Shown here: positions 26,959 through 37,860 of the stretch, piece by piece
How the letters are laid out: each line of letters begins with the position of its first letter
How positions within the stretch are numbered: position 1 is the first letter of the stretch
Source of the DNA: Polaribacter ponticola
GTDB taxonomy: Bacteria; Bacteroidota; Bacteroidia; Flavobacteriales; Flavobacteriaceae
Length of the DNA: 64,000 nucleotides
Assembly: GCF_026191475.2 (NCBI RefSeq)
Contig: NZ_JAOSLC020000003.1
Span: 1,333,001 to 1,397,000 of the forward strand
Direction of reading: 5' to 3'
Made by a program: the position numbers and the translations under genes
The notes under the pieces: generated by a model
Told to the model about the DNA's origin: nothing
Database searches by the model: none
What the model saw: only the letters and a program-made list of their open reading frames with translations

Positions 26959-29259
26959 TTAGTTTTTACGTAATTTTCTGTTTTTAATTAAAGATCTAGT
27001 TTCTTGATAATTTAATATGTAGTTTACATTTTTTAATCTTCCGTTTGCTATTACCTCTTCAGAAAACAGCATATCTTCTTTATCTGTAAAACCAGCTCTA
27101 GTAACATAAACAGTAAAATCTGCAAAATGTGAAATTAAAAATGTATCTGTATATAATTTTGTTGAAGAAGTATCTAAAACAATGTAATCATATTCTTTCT
27201 TTACAGAGCTTAAAATATGATCAATTTTACCGTTAGATAATAGTTCTGCAGGAGCAAAAGGGATTTCTCCAGAAAATAAAATATCAAGATTTGTTTCTCC
27301 AATAATATTGGATGTAATTAAATTTCTATAATCGAATTCATCACCTATTAAGTAGCTAGATAAACCATGAGAGTCATCTTTATTTAAATAAGAATCTATT
27401 TTAGGGTTTCTAAAATCTGCTTCAACTAAAAGAACTTTTTTTCCTAAAGCTGCATAAGCAATGGCTAAGTTAACTGCGCAAAATGTTTTTCCTTCATTAC
27501 TTTTAGTAGAAGTTACCATTAGTACAGAAGCTAATTCATTTGATTGTGCTTTTTTTAATTTAAAATTAATATTTGTTCTTAATATTCTAAATTCTTCTGC
27601 TAATAATGAATTATCATATATACCATCAAATATTTTATTTCTGAAAGTATAAGGTACATTACCTACTACATCTATATCATTTACTACCGTATAAATATCT
27701 TCCTTTGTATGAATTCTAGTATCTACAAAAAATATTAGATAAAAAATGATAAAGGGCACTACTAAACCAGCTACAAAAGCTTTTACATATAACATTTTTG
27801 GATTTTCTGATACTGGAATTAAATTGGTAATAGCATAATCTACAACCTTAACAATTGGCACAGTAACAACTAAATTAATAGCAGCTTCTTCTCTTCTTTG
27901 TAAAAGAAAAATAAATAAATTCTCTTTTATTGTTTGTTCCCGTTCTATTTCTCTTAGAATTTTTTCATTCTTAGGGATTGTGTTAAAAAAACCACGATTT
28001 TTAACATCTACTTCGTTTATATTTTTTAATGCAGTTTCAGATTTTTTTTGATAAGCAATTACAGATGTTAAAATACTTTGCCTTAAATTATCTATATTCT
28101 TTTTTAAATTTTTAACTACTGGATTATTAGCTCCTCCACTTATTCTTAGTTTTCCAAAATCTATTAACTTACTATTAAAAAGCACTATTTGGTCATTAAT
28201 ACCAGTAATACCAATACCAACATTTGCGGGTAATAGATTAAAACTTTTTTTATTGATTAATGAAGTTTTTAAAATTCTAGCAATTTCTAATTGAGTCTCT
28301 AAATTTACTTTTTGTGCGTTAGAAGTAGATTTGTCAGATAAATTATGCTCAGTATCTAAATTAATATCGGTTAAATTATTTTTCTCTTTAAACCTTTTCT
28401 TTTTACTTTCTATAGAATCTAGTTCTTTTGTTAAAAACCCGAATCTTTCATCTACAAAGTCAATAGTTCTTTGAAATATTAATTTTCTATCTTGTACTCC
28501 ATCTAGATTAAATTGCTCAATCACTTCATTTAAAATAGCTTCAGACTTAGCACTACTTTCGTTTCTTAATGAAATTTTTAAAACTTCACTATTCTTACCA
28601 ATCTGTTCAATTTTTAGACCAGACAATAATCTTAAAGTTGCTTCTTTTTTACTAAAAAACCTGATTTTAAATTTCTGTTTGTAAAGTTTATTAACATCTC
28701 TTAAACTATCTATCTTAATAACAAAGGGATATGTATTATTGACTGGATTTATTTGATTTTTATTAACCCTCCACTCATTTAAATGAACATCAGAAATTAC
28801 ATATTCATTTTCATAAAAATCTATAAAATATTCTCCTGTTTTGGGTAATAATTTTGCAGAATTAATAGGGTATGGTTTAAAAGGTAGATCCCAAACTTGC
28901 TTATACTTTCGTTGATCATTAAAATAATATCTTACATTTAAGTTTAGCTTTTCAACAACTTTCTCTAAAATTCTGTAAGACTTTATTATTTCAATTTCAT
29001 TCTCTTGGTTTACTTTAAAATCATCAAAAAGAGAACTTAAATTACCAGGCAATTCTATTTCATTTGCTTTTTGACTTGTAATTTTAATTCTAGCTGAAGT
29101 TTCATAAATAACAGAACTATACCTTACTGAATAAAAAGCTGCTGTAACAAAAAGCACAATACTTAACAAAAACCATTTCCAGTTTCTGGTATACTTAAAA
29201 AGTTCTTTTTTTAAATTAAATGTTTCTTTCTTTTTGTGCGCTATGAATGGTGGTTTCAT
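26959..29259 (-). CDS. Wzc-type polysaccharide co-polymerase with BY-kinase domain
   Basis: A 766-residue inner membrane protein controlling exopolysaccharide chain length and export. Membrane segments are at about 29-48 and 493-512, with a large periplasmic coiled-coil region between them (Wzz/GumC type). The cytoplasmic C-terminal part is a tyrosine autokinase of the ParA-like fold. Walker A is TSTKSNEGKTFCAVNLA (about 583-599), Walker A' is VLLVEADFRNPK (about 609-620) and Walker B is YIVLDTSS. The usual tail cluster of Tyr is missing, as the end reads YQETRSLIKNRKLRKN. It is the last gene of the locus, 14 bases after the Wza gene. Confidence 0.9.
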   Translation of the reverse strand: MKPPFIAHKKKETFNLKKELFKYTRNWKWFLLSIVLFVTAAFYSVRYSSVIYETSARIKITSQKANEIELPGNLSSLFDDFKVNQENEIEIIKSYRILEKVVEKLNLNVRYYFNDQRKYKQVWDLPFKPYPINSAKLLPKTGEYFIDFYENEYVISDVHLNEWRVNKNQINPVNNTYPFVIKIDSLRDVNKLYKQKFKIRFFSKKEATLRLLSGLKIEQIGKNSEVLKISLRNESSAKSEAILNEVIEQFNLDGVQDRKLIFQRTIDFVDERFGFLTKELDSIESKKKRFKEKNNLTDINLDTEHNLSDKSTSNAQKVNLETQLEIARILKTSLINKKSFNLLPANVGIGITGINDQIVLFNSKLIDFGKLRISGGANNPVVKNLKKNIDNLRQSILTSVIAYQKKSETALKNINEVDVKNRGFFNTIPKNEKILREIEREQTIKENLFIFLLQRREEAAINLVVTVPIVKVVDYAITNLIPVSENPKMLYVKAFVAGLVVPFIIFYLIFFVDTRIHTKEDIYTVVNDIDVVGNVPYTFRNKIFDGIYDNSLLAEEFRILRTNINFKLKKAQSNELASVLMVTSTKSNEGKTFCAVNLAIAYAALGKKVLLVEADFRNPKIDSYLNKDDSHGLSSYLIGDEFDYRNLITSNIIGETNLDILFSGEIPFAPAELLSNGKIDHILSSVKKEYDYIVLDTSSTKLYTDTFLISHFADFTVYVTRAGFTDKEDMLFSEEVIANGRLKNVNYILNYQETRSLIKNRKLRKN

Positions 29260-29273
29260 GGATTACATCTAAT

Positions 29274-30054
29274 TTACCTAATTACAATTAGAATAGAAGT
29301 TAAGACTAAAGAAATAGCAGACATAACAGATGCTGCACTTCCCATAATTCCTGAGCTTTTTATTTTATTAAGGTTTGGGTTAACAACAATAACATCGTTC
29401 TGTTTTATGTAATAAAAATCACTTCCAAACCAATCTGTTGAAGTTAAATCTATCCTTTTTGTAATTTGAACTCCGTCAACTTCTCTTAATATTAAAATGT
29501 CTTTTCTAGACCCATTTATTGTTAAATCTCCAGCATAACCAAGCGCTTGTAAAACGGTAACTTTATTTTCGGTCACAGAAAAGGTACCAGCTTTTTGTAC
29601 ATCTCCTAAAACAGTAAATTTAAAGTTTAAAATTTTAACACTTACTGCAGGATCTACAACATGTTTCCCATCTATTAACATCTTTTTGACATAATCTTCT
29701 AATTCTGAAGTGGTCTTACCTGTAACTTTTATAGACCCTATAACTGGGAATATAATATTCCCTTCTTGTGAAACTAGATAACCTTGTAAACGTAAAATTT
29801 CTAAAAAACTAGAATTTGGAGTAACATTATTCTCAAGATTATAAGGTACTACAGATTCTGGGTTTAAAGCGGTCACTTTTATATTAATAATATCATTAGC
29901 TTGTATCTTAGAGCTTGTAAAGGTTAGTTTTCTTAAATTAACATCATTTGAATCTTGAAAATAAATTACAGATTTCTTTGATGCACAAGAAAACATGCTA
30001 AAGAAAATTAATGAAATAGCAATAATTTTAAAAAAACTTATTTCTCGAAAACAT
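29274..30054 (-). CDS. Wza-type polysaccharide export lipoprotein (start uncertain)
   Basis: An outer membrane export protein with the Poly_export domain (IQANDIINIKVTALNPESV) and SLBB-type domains (GNIIFPVIGSIKVTGKTTSELEDYVKK; FTVLGDVQKAGTF). It ends in a hydrophobic segment (SVMSAISLVLTSILIVIR). The first in-frame ATG (29996) gives MFSCASKK, only three residues before a lipobox Cys. In-frame upstream sequence encodes a good signal peptide (FKIIAISLIFFSMFSC) but has no ATG, GTG or TTG. The ATG at 30054 reaches it if the run of seven at 30030-30036 is really six. It works with Wzc to form the export channel. Confidence 0.82.
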
Positions 30055-30070
30055 ATAATTCTATTAAATA

Positions 30071-31243
30071 TTAAGCTAAATCACTTAATCTAATTGTTTT
30101 AACTTCTGGTTTTTCAACTGTTAACACTCTCTTCTTAGATTTCTTAGATTTTTTCTTTAATTTATTTGATAAATATAAGTTTTGTATTACAATTACAGAA
30201 ATTACCCAAAAAGAAAACAGAAGAATCGTTTGTTTATTTAGTGTTAAATCATTAAAAATGAACACTCCGAAAACCACCAAACTAGAGAAAACTGATACTA
30301 AAACTGAAATTTTCCAGGGTTGTAAACCTGATTTTAAAAGCACATGATGAATATGATTTTTATCAGCAGTAAAAGGGCTTTTTCTCTTCATTAATCTTAA
30401 CATAAAAACTCTAAGTGTATCTATTAATGGAAAACTAAATAAAGCAAGAACAAAAACTGGTGCCTTAACATTTTGAATTAAAAATTCTGGATTAAAACTA
30501 ACACTTAAAAAGCTAATTGCAAAATAAGAAAGCAAGAAACCTACTATCATAGATCCTGTATCTCCCATAAAAATCTTTTCCTTTTTAGAAAAATTAAAAA
30601 TTAAAAAAGAAATTAATGCACCTACAAGGCTTAAACATAAAAAGAACATTGAATCATTTCTATTAAAAAAATAAAAGACACCAAAAAATGAAGTTATAGT
30701 TATAGCATAACTTCCTGCTAAACCATCTACTCCATCAATAAGATTATATGCATTTATAAATAAAATATACATAAAAACGGTAAGGGCGATAGAAACAGAA
30801 TAATAAAGCTCATTGATACCAAAAAGTCCATATAAATTTTCAATTCTAACTCCTGTCATTACAATTATAGCAACTACTGCTACAATCTGTCCAAGAATTT
30901 TTTGCTTAGCTTTTAATTCTATTAAATCATCCATTAAACCCAGAAAAAACAACAGTGTTGTAGCCCCAAGTACACTAAACAAATTTTGGTCGTCAAAATA
31001 ATTTCCTAAAAAAGTGATAATCAAATTTATAGTAATAAATATACCGATACCTCCTAAATTTGGTGTTCTAACTTTATGAACACTTCTATGATTGGGTTTA
31101 GACGTTAGCTTTTTCATTTTAGAAACCCTAATAATTGCAGGATAACATAAGTATGAAATAACAATAGAAAGTGAGAATGCAATTAGTGGCCAAAAAAAGC
31201 CATAATCTAAGCTTAAATTAATTGATCTTAGGGAGTAAATCAT
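30071..31243 (-). CDS. WecA/TagO-like undecaprenyl-phosphate sugar-1-P transferase
   Basis: A 390-residue membrane enzyme with about eleven segments that loads the first sugar-phosphate on undecaprenyl phosphate. Family motifs are SVHKVRTPNLGGIGIF, FFLGLMDDLIELKAKQKILGQ (the DD motif), NAYNLIDGVDGLAG, MGDTGSMIVGF and KNHIHHVLLKSG (the HIHH loop, near 300). A basic tail follows (LKKKSKKSKKR). The sugar is probably a HexNAc but this cannot be read from the sequence. It initiates the repeat unit in this locus. The 149-base gap upstream of it holds nothing I can assign. Confidence 0.9.
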   Translation of the reverse strand: MIYSLRSINLSLDYGFFWPLIAFSLSIVISYLCYPAIIRVSKMKKLTSKPNHRSVHKVRTPNLGGIGIFITINLIITFLGNYFDDQNLFSVLGATTLLFFLGLMDDLIELKAKQKILGQIVAVVAIIVMTGVRIENLYGLFGINELYYSVSIALTVFMYILFINAYNLIDGVDGLAGSYAITITSFFGVFYFFNRNDSMFFLCLSLVGALISFLIFNFSKKEKIFMGDTGSMIVGFLLSYFAISFLSVSFNPEFLIQNVKAPVFVLALFSFPLIDTLRVFMLRLMKRKSPFTADKNHIHHVLLKSGLQPWKISVLVSVFSSLVVFGVFIFNDLTLNKQTILLFSFWVISVIVIQNLYLSNKLKKKSKKSKKRVLTVEKPEVKTIRLSDLA

Positions 31244-31392
31244 AATAATGGGGGTATGATTAGTTTATAATTTTATAAAATAATTTTGATAAAAACCTAA
31301 GCATCAGAAACATACCTGTTTTTCGCAAAATTTAATATTAGTTAAATATAGTGGTTTTTTTTAAAACTATAACCTTTATGGTTAATTTATTT

Positions 31393-32114
31393 TTAATTTC
31401 TTGAAATTTTAGCTATAAATAAATACCATAAAAATTGAGGAGTAGACACAAAATTTCTTCGCCATAATCTTTTTGGTTCTTTTAATAAACGTGGCAACCA
31501 CTCCAACCCAATATTTATCCAAAATGAACTAGATCTTTTTACTGTACCAGCATAAAAATCAAACACAGCTCCAATAGATACTGTTATTGTAGCGTCTAAT
31601 TTCTTCTTATTCATTGCAACCCATTTTTCTTGTTTAGGAGCTGTCATTCCTACAAATAAAAAATCTGGATTAAAATCATTTACTTCTTTTATCATATTTG
31701 CTGAATCTATATCAGAAAACTCAGGCTTATATGGAGGTGAAAAACTACCTACTTTAATATTTGGATGCTCTTTTTGAATTCTCTTTTCTATTAATTCTAA
31801 TGTGGAAGGAGCTGCTCCTAAATAGAAAATTTTCTTATTATTTTTATCTGCATAATTTAATAAATGTTTATGAATATCTGCTCCAGCAATTTTTTTAATC
31901 ACTTTCCCTCTTAAAACTTTGGCTGCAAGTACAATTCCAGATCCGTCTGGCAACAAAATATCACTTTGCATTAAAGCGTTTTTAAACCCTTCATCAGTTT
32001 TAGAGACACAAAAAGAATGTGGATTAACTGTATTTATTATTGCTTTTTTTCTAAATCAATTGTACTTAAATCTTCAGAGAAAACATTTTCATCAATAATT
32101 TTTAATAGGTTCAT
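31393..32114 (-). pseudogene. WecG/TagA/CpsF family glycosyltransferase, frame broken by one base
   Basis: The continuous part (192 residues) contains DILLPDGSGIVLAAK, GADIHKHLLNYAD, IFYLGAAPSTLELIEKRIQ, DFLFVGMTAPKQEKWV, GAVFDFYAGTVKRSS and WINIGLEWLPRLLKEP, the complete GT26 core. The N-terminus lies upstream in another frame from the ATG at 32114 (MNLLKIIDENVFSEDLSTID). It joins as EKKAIINTVNPHSF if the run of seven at 32044-32050 is eight. The family adds the second sugar, often ManNAc, to the lipid-linked primer, which fits a WecA-like gene just downstream. Confidence 0.88.
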
Positions 32115-32119
32115 AATTA

Positions 32120-33295
32120 TTATAATTCAGGGGTTACTATCAATTTTTTATAAGCCTCTAAAAGCAATATATAATATGCTTTATTGCTATATTTTTCTTT
32201 CACAATTTCAAACCCATTTTTACCTAACTCTTTCATTTTATCTTCATCATTCCAAAGTAATGAGATTTTATCAGCTAAATCTTGGCTATTTAAAGGTTTG
32301 AACAACAATCCGTTTATGCTATTTTCAATTATTTCTGGGTAACTACCAAAATCTGGTGCCATAATTGGAACTTTTTGAGCCATAGCTTCTGGAAAAACCA
32401 TCGCAAAACCCTCATAACATGCACTGGTATGAGCTAAAAACTTTGACTCTGCATAAAAAGTTTTCATTTCTTCAGAATTTAACATACCTCTTAATGTAAC
32501 ATTTTCTGGTATGTCTAACTCCTCTTCATAACCAGGTCTCATTAATCCTGCTATATGAAATGGTATATTAGGTAATTTTTTAGCTGCTGCTAAAAGAACT
32601 GGCAATCCCTTCTCTGGACTAATTCTACCTGCAGAAGCAACGTATTTTTTATTTTTGTAATCATAATCTTTATCAACTATTTCTTTAGTATAAAAATTTG
32701 GAATTACAGAACATTTATCTTTGTTAAATCCATTTTCAATTAATTTATTTTTTTGAAACTCATTTAAGCATAAAAAAGAATCTACATAATCTTGGTACTG
32801 TCCAGAAAATCTTGCCCAAAAACTCCTTAGAGCATAACCTGTACTCTTAAAAATTGATCCTTCACAATTATTAATAATACAATTTAATTCTTTTGAAGCT
32901 CCAGTGCATTTCTCACAAATTTCACCTTTTGTAAAAAACAACCCATTTGGACATAGCAATCTATAATTATGAATTGTCATTGCAATTGGAACCCCAAAAC
33001 TTTTAATTACAGGCAAAATAGCAGGAGATATAAGGGGATATAAATTATGTATATGAACTATATTTGGTTTCTTAGTTTTTATAATTTCTTTTATATCTCT
33101 TATTGATTTATTATTTCTAACACCTAAGAAAAAAGCTTTTGCTTTAGCAAATGGCATTGTTTCTAATTCTTCACTACTTCTAAAATAAGTAATAACCTCA
33201 TGGCCATTTTCTTCCAATAATTGTATTTGAGCTTCTACTACAGCTTCTTCACCACTATGTTTTCCATATTTGTTATGGATCATTAAAATTTTCAT
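32120..33295 (-). CDS. Glycosyltransferase family 4
   Basis: A 391-residue GT-B glycosyltransferase. The N-terminal domain starts MKILMIHNKYGKHSGEEAVVEAQ and has the conserved IVHIHNLYPLISPAIL. It carries a Cys cluster (LLCPNGLFFTKGEICEKCTGASKELNCIINNC) typical of a subset of polysaccharide GT4 enzymes that bind zinc or form disulfides. The C-terminal domain has YVASAGRISPEKGLPVLL, and the nucleotide-sugar site is in YEGFAMVFPEAMAQKVPIMAPDFGSYPEII (EX7E pattern). It overlaps the upstream GT gene by 4 bases, so the two are translationally coupled. Donor and acceptor are unknown. Confidence 0.9.
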   Translation of the reverse strand: MKILMIHNKYGKHSGEEAVVEAQIQLLEENGHEVITYFRSSEELETMPFAKAKAFFLGVRNNKSIRDIKEIIKTKKPNIVHIHNLYPLISPAILPVIKSFGVPIAMTIHNYRLLCPNGLFFTKGEICEKCTGASKELNCIINNCEGSIFKSTGYALRSFWARFSGQYQDYVDSFLCLNEFQKNKLIENGFNKDKCSVIPNFYTKEIVDKDYDYKNKKYVASAGRISPEKGLPVLLAAAKKLPNIPFHIAGLMRPGYEEELDIPENVTLRGMLNSEEMKTFYAESKFLAHTSACYEGFAMVFPEAMAQKVPIMAPDFGSYPEIIENSINGLLFKPLNSQDLADKISLLWNDEDKMKELGKNGFEIVKEKYSNKAYYILLLEAYKKLIVTPEL

Positions 33296-34523
33296 CCTAG
33301 AAGATTTTTATAAACACTATTTAACTTATCAACTTTACCTTCCCAAGAGAAATCTTGAGCTCTTAATAAAGCTCCTTTAGATAATTTTACTCTGTAGTTC
33401 TCGTATTTATAAAGTTTAGTTATAGCATTTTTTATATTTATAAAAACTTTTCGTGGCTCATCTATAGGAATTTTAATCCCACAAGAATCATTAACAACAT
33501 AAGAGAAACCACAATGGTCTAGACTTACAACAGGCACACCTAATGAAATACTCTCTAAAATAACAGAAGAAGTTAAATCTTTTAAACTCGTAATTACTAA
33601 AGCATGTGAATTCTTCATAACATCTAAAGCTACTTTTTTCTCAACCCAACCATACCATGTACAACTATTATGAATCTTTAATTTTTTCGCTAATTTTTTC
33701 CATTTTTTAGTTTGTTTTCCTTTACCTAAAACATGTAATTCCCAAAGGATATCTTTATTTAATAATGCTAAACTTTTTAAAAGAATATGTAAAGCCTTTC
33801 CTGCAGTATGTTGCCCAGACCATACAATTTTAAAAGGCTGATTTTTAACTCTCTTACTAACATTAATGTTAAGTAAATCTACAGTTCCTACCTCTGTAAT
33901 TATAACAGAATCTTGTTTCCAAAGTCTTTGAATTGATCTTTGAATATCTGGAGTAGCTGCAATTAAAGTAGAGTTTTTTTATTTGCTGCTAACCAAGGTC
34001 GTCTTAAAAATATTTTTTGAAAACTATTTAAAACATTTCTGATTCCATGAAAAATTTTACCGTTAAAATCAAACAAAGAAAATAATTTCCATGGCACATT
34101 TTCTGTACCTCCTATTGGACCCCAAACAAAGGGTTTTTTTATCTTCCATAAATAACCAGGTTCTCGATAACCTACCATATTTAATTGATGAACTATATCA
34201 AAATTTTCATTTTTATCTAATTTCTTTGCTAAGGAATAGGCGTCTTTTTGCCAAATTTTATAATACCAATAGTATGATGGTGGCCATATTTTACGTAGGA
34301 AACGATTTCTCTCTTTTTGAATAAAATAAAATTTTAAATTTTTATTCGGCGTATTAACCATTTGTTCAAGAATATCTTTTTCCCATTTTTCTTTTTCAAC
34401 AATTACATGTACTTCATGAGATTTACTTAAACCATTTACAAAACTCCAACCCATACCAGGCTCAGACCCTCTCTTAGGGCTACAGGCATAACAAGAAATT
34501 AATATTTTAAGTTTACTTTTCAT
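33292..34523 (-). pseudogene. Glycosyltransferase family 4, frame broken by one base
   Basis: Two frames make one GT4 enzyme of about 410 residues. The first (from ATG 34523) begins LKILISCYACSPKRGSEPGMGWSF and includes FDIVHQLNMVGYREPGYLW and VWGPIGGTENVP, typical of a GT4 group found in flavobacterial surface polysaccharide loci. The second contains FKIVWSGQHTAGKAL, LHVLGKG and TSSVILESISLGVPVVSLDHCG (donor-binding region). They join as ANKKNSTLIAATPDI if the run of seven at 33974-33980 is eight. It overlaps its neighbours on both sides, which fits an intact operon. Confidence 0.88.
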
Positions 34524-35519
34524 TAATAAATTTTAACATTTCTTTTTCGAATAGTGCTTTTTTCTGCTGATTAGCTGCAACCATTATTTCTTTTAAAAGA
34601 AACAATGAGAACACTTCATTTATTTCTTTAATTTTAATTTTTTTCGAAACATAATTATATAATTCCTCTTTACTTTTCCTTTTTAATAACCTTCCTATTT
34701 GAAAATGATATTTTATTAAATCGAAATACTCTAAACCTTTTTCTGTAAAATACTCAAAATCAAAAGCAGAAAAACCATCTTTTGTTTTTACAATATTCCA
34801 GGGAGCAAAATCTCCATGTTCATAAACTTCTTCATAATTATTTTTAGAAGACAATAAAGTGTTTTCTAATATTTGCAATTCATCGTTAAAATTATTTTCT
34901 TTTAAAAATTCTTTTATTTGTTTAACTCTATAATGCTTTTGTAACTTTTTAAAGACTCCTTTTTTAAAAGGTTGAATAATTTTTAAAACATCTTCATCCG
35001 AAACAGTTTCTATATTACCCTCCAATTCGGGAAGAATAAAAAAGGGAGTTTCTCTAAATTCAAAATTTTTCATTTCATAATTTAAAGCTCTATTTTTAGA
35101 TAGAATTTTAAAAGCATTTATTTCATTTTTTATATTTTCAATTCCAATTTCATTAATTGGATATTTAACGTATCCAAATATTTTATTATCAGCTTGTAAC
35201 TGAATAACAACCTTATCATTTAAGGTAGCTTTATAAATAGATGAAGTAAATTTTTTATCAAATTTTTGATTTAAAAAACGAATAAACTCAGAATTTTCTT
35301 GAGTTTGCAATTCAATTATTTTCTTAAAAAGATTATTAAAGTAAACACAAAAAAAACGAGCAAAGCTTTTAAAAATTTTGGCTTTTTTTGAAAATGGATT
35401 ATATAACTTAAAAGACTTTTTTGCTAAAGAACTTTTACCAACAGCAATTATTACCTTAGGATTTTTACTATTTGGAATATGCAAATAGATGTCTTCAGAA
35501 AAAAATTAACGTCTTTCAT
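34513..35519 (-). CDS. Phosphotransferase-like (APH fold) protein of the polysaccharide locus, start frameshifted
   Basis: About 335 residues. The C-terminal part has an aminoglycoside-phosphotransferase-type catalytic loop, EHGDFAPWNIV, and metal site, SAFDFEYF (about 245-270). The N-terminal lobe includes IFGYVKYPIN..IKNEINAFKIL (Lys and Glu of a kinase lobe). The continuous frame begins with a TTG at 35484. A better start is the ATG at 35519 (MKDVNFFSEDIYLHIPN), reached if the run of seven A at 35499-35505 is eight. That start overlaps the upstream gene by 14 bases. It may phosphorylate a sugar or lipid precursor; the substrate is unknown. Confidence 0.62.
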
Positions 35520-36756
35520 ACATTTTTTTCATTAGAATTGCAGTTACATTACTGACTATCTTAGCTGGTTTTTTGCTTACATCTATTTCAAAGTACCTTT
35601 TATTATCTACTAAACTTTTATATTTTTCAACTTGGTTTTCTAGCTCAGAAAAAGTAACCTCTTGTTTTCTCTTATAAATAGTTTCAGCGTCGGTAACCAA
35701 AATAAAATATAACGCAGGTTTTTTTATAAAACTACGAAATAATTTTGCTACTTTATCTCCTCCTCCGTATCTGTATCGCTTATTATCAGCTATCAAATCA
35801 TCATAATATCTATCAAAAATAATTAGAGATGATCTTACTCGTAAAGGAACTATACTTTTTAACCAACCTAAATTATATTGAAAGAAAAAATAACAAAGTT
35901 TTATAAAGGATTTAAATTTATTATAAGGCTTAAACTTATGAGGATCTGTTGTAACTGTTATTTTTTTCTTTATTCTCTATTGGCTTTAAATGAAAATAGT
36001 TCGTTTGCCTAAAGGGTAGATTAGCGTTTACCAATCCGTTTATTACTGTAGTTTTACCAGAACCATCAGGCCCTAAAAAAGCTATAGAGATTCCAGTAGG
36101 TAATATAATTCTCTTTAAAATTCTTATTTTATCTTTTAACCAATAGGATAAAGTTGGTGTTCCTTTTTTTAAGTCTGATAAAAAGATTTTTTTATGCTGA
36201 TTAATTTCAATTATTTCATCTTTTAAAAAGGCTTCCTTTATCTTCTTACCAGTTTTCTTAAAATAAGTATCTATAGTCTTTAAACAATTAATTTCATCTT
36301 TTAAAAACAATAATCTTAGGTACATAAAAACATTTTCTTCTAACTCTCCTTTAGTAATTTTCTTTAAAAAATAATGAATAAACTCTTGATGTACAGCTAA
36401 AATATTAATATTTTTATATGTAGTTTTATTATTAAAAATTTCTTCTTCAGAAAAAAGATTACATGCTTTCTATGAAACAAACCATAAATATCTAAGTTTA
36501 ATATTTGTTGATTTTCTTGATTATATAAAAATATATTTTTAGCATATACCTCTTGATGATAATTTTGTACAATTTTAAATCCGTTTAAATCACAAAACTT
36601 TTTTAAAGTTTCTTCAATTGATAAAAAGTCATTTTTTTTAAACAAAATATCTACATCATTTTCAGTTGATTTTTCTGAAAATAAATCTTCATAACCATTA
36701 GTTATAACATAGTCTATAGAATTCTTTTTCAAGTATTTTAAAAAAATATGAATCAT
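35506..36756 (-). pseudogene. Nucleotidyltransferase-like / P-loop kinase protein, frame broken twice
   Basis: Three fragments in different frames form one protein of about 416 residues. The first (ATG 36756) has a nucleotidyltransferase-type stretch, SEKSTENDVDILFKKND. The middle has SIAFLGPDGSGKTTVINGL, a Walker A like thymidylate kinase. The last has VRSSLIIFDRYYDDLIADNKRYRYGGG and LYFILVTDAETIYKRKQE, the kinase lid and base region. The first junction is repaired by one extra base in the run of six at 36451-36456 (IFFSEEEIF). The second is repaired by one base less in the seven T at 35961-35967 (EKITVTTDPHKF). It lies beside the APH-like gene, so both may act on one substrate. Confidence 0.65.
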
Positions 36757-36760
36757 TACT

Positions 36761-37860
36761 TTATAAATTTTGATATAATAAGTTATAATTATCTGCAAAG
36801 TTTTGTGTAGAAAACTCTTGCGCTGCTTTTTCCTTACCTTTTTTAGCAATTTTAAATGCCAATTCTTTATTCTTTTTTAATTCTAAAACGGCATTCCCCC
36901 AATCTTCTGCTACAAAAGGGCTCACTAACAAACCTGTTTCTTTATGATCTACAATTTCTGGTAGAGCTCCAGCATTAGAAACAATAACAGGTTTTTCTGC
37001 CATCATAGCCTCTACAACAGATAAGCCAAAACCTTCAATATAACACGGATGTACTAGCACATCTGAACTATATAAAAGATTCCCTACTTTTTTTGACGTC
37101 CTAAAAAGTGTACAAACTCCTCTAATTCATACTCTTTTACTTTTTCTTTTAACTCATTTTTTTGTACTCCATTACCAGCAATATAAAGATGAATATCTCT
37201 ATGATGTCCTAAACTTAATAGATGCATCATATCTATTAAAATATTCAAGTTTTTTATTGTGATTAAACTAGAAACACTTAAAATGTTAAACGTTTTTCTA
37301 GACCATTTAGGTTCTAATTCATCTACTTTTAATTTACTTGTTCCATTATAAATTATAACAGTATTTGCTTTTAATAGCCTTGGAAAAACCGATTCCTTTT
37401 CTTTTTTCACATAATTAGATATATAAATAAAAGTATGCACCTTACTATATACTAATTTCTGTATTAAACGTTTTACAAAACTATGAGACATAGAACCTTC
37501 AAACGTAACTATCAATTTTACTTTTGGTCTAAATAATTTTACCAAACCTGCTATTAACTCTCCAAAAAAGAATTGTGTTTGAATAACCTCAATTTCATTT
37601 TCATCAATAATACGCAACAAGGTTTTAAAATGCTTAAAAATATTTCTCCCAAAATTACCTTCAAAAACTTTGTTACAAACTTTTACAAAATTCTCTTTAA
37701 ATTCTTCGTGATATGCATTTGAATAAACATACAAAAAACTATTATGTTCTGAGTATTCAATTAAGTCTAACGTTTTTTTTGGTGTACCAGTAAACCTATT
37801 ATAAGAAGATAATATGTAAAGTATATTTTTTTCATATTGCTTCATTTTTTTCGTTTTCAA
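36761..37860 (-). pseudogene. Glycosyltransferase family 4, frame broken by one base
   Basis: The N-terminal fragment begins KNILYILSSYNRFTGTPKKTLDLI and runs through VIQTQFFFGELIAG, VTFEGSMSHSF, SVSSLITIKNLNILIDMM and LYIAGNGVQKNELK. The C-terminal fragment has VLVHPCYIEGFGLSVVEAMMAEKPVIVSNAGALPEIVDHKETGLLV (EX7E donor site). They join as GRQKKVGNLLYSSDVLVHP if the run of seven at 37088-37094 is eight. The likely start is the ATG at 37845 (MKQYEKN). The extent overlaps the end of the Wzy-like gene by about 14-29 bases. Confidence 0.88.

Noticed and set aside
35482-35519. TTG at 35484 as the true start of the APH-like protein
   Set aside because: An ATG at 35519 with coherent residues (MKDVNFFSEDIYLHIPN) is reached by one base in a run of seven A, in line with the other errors.
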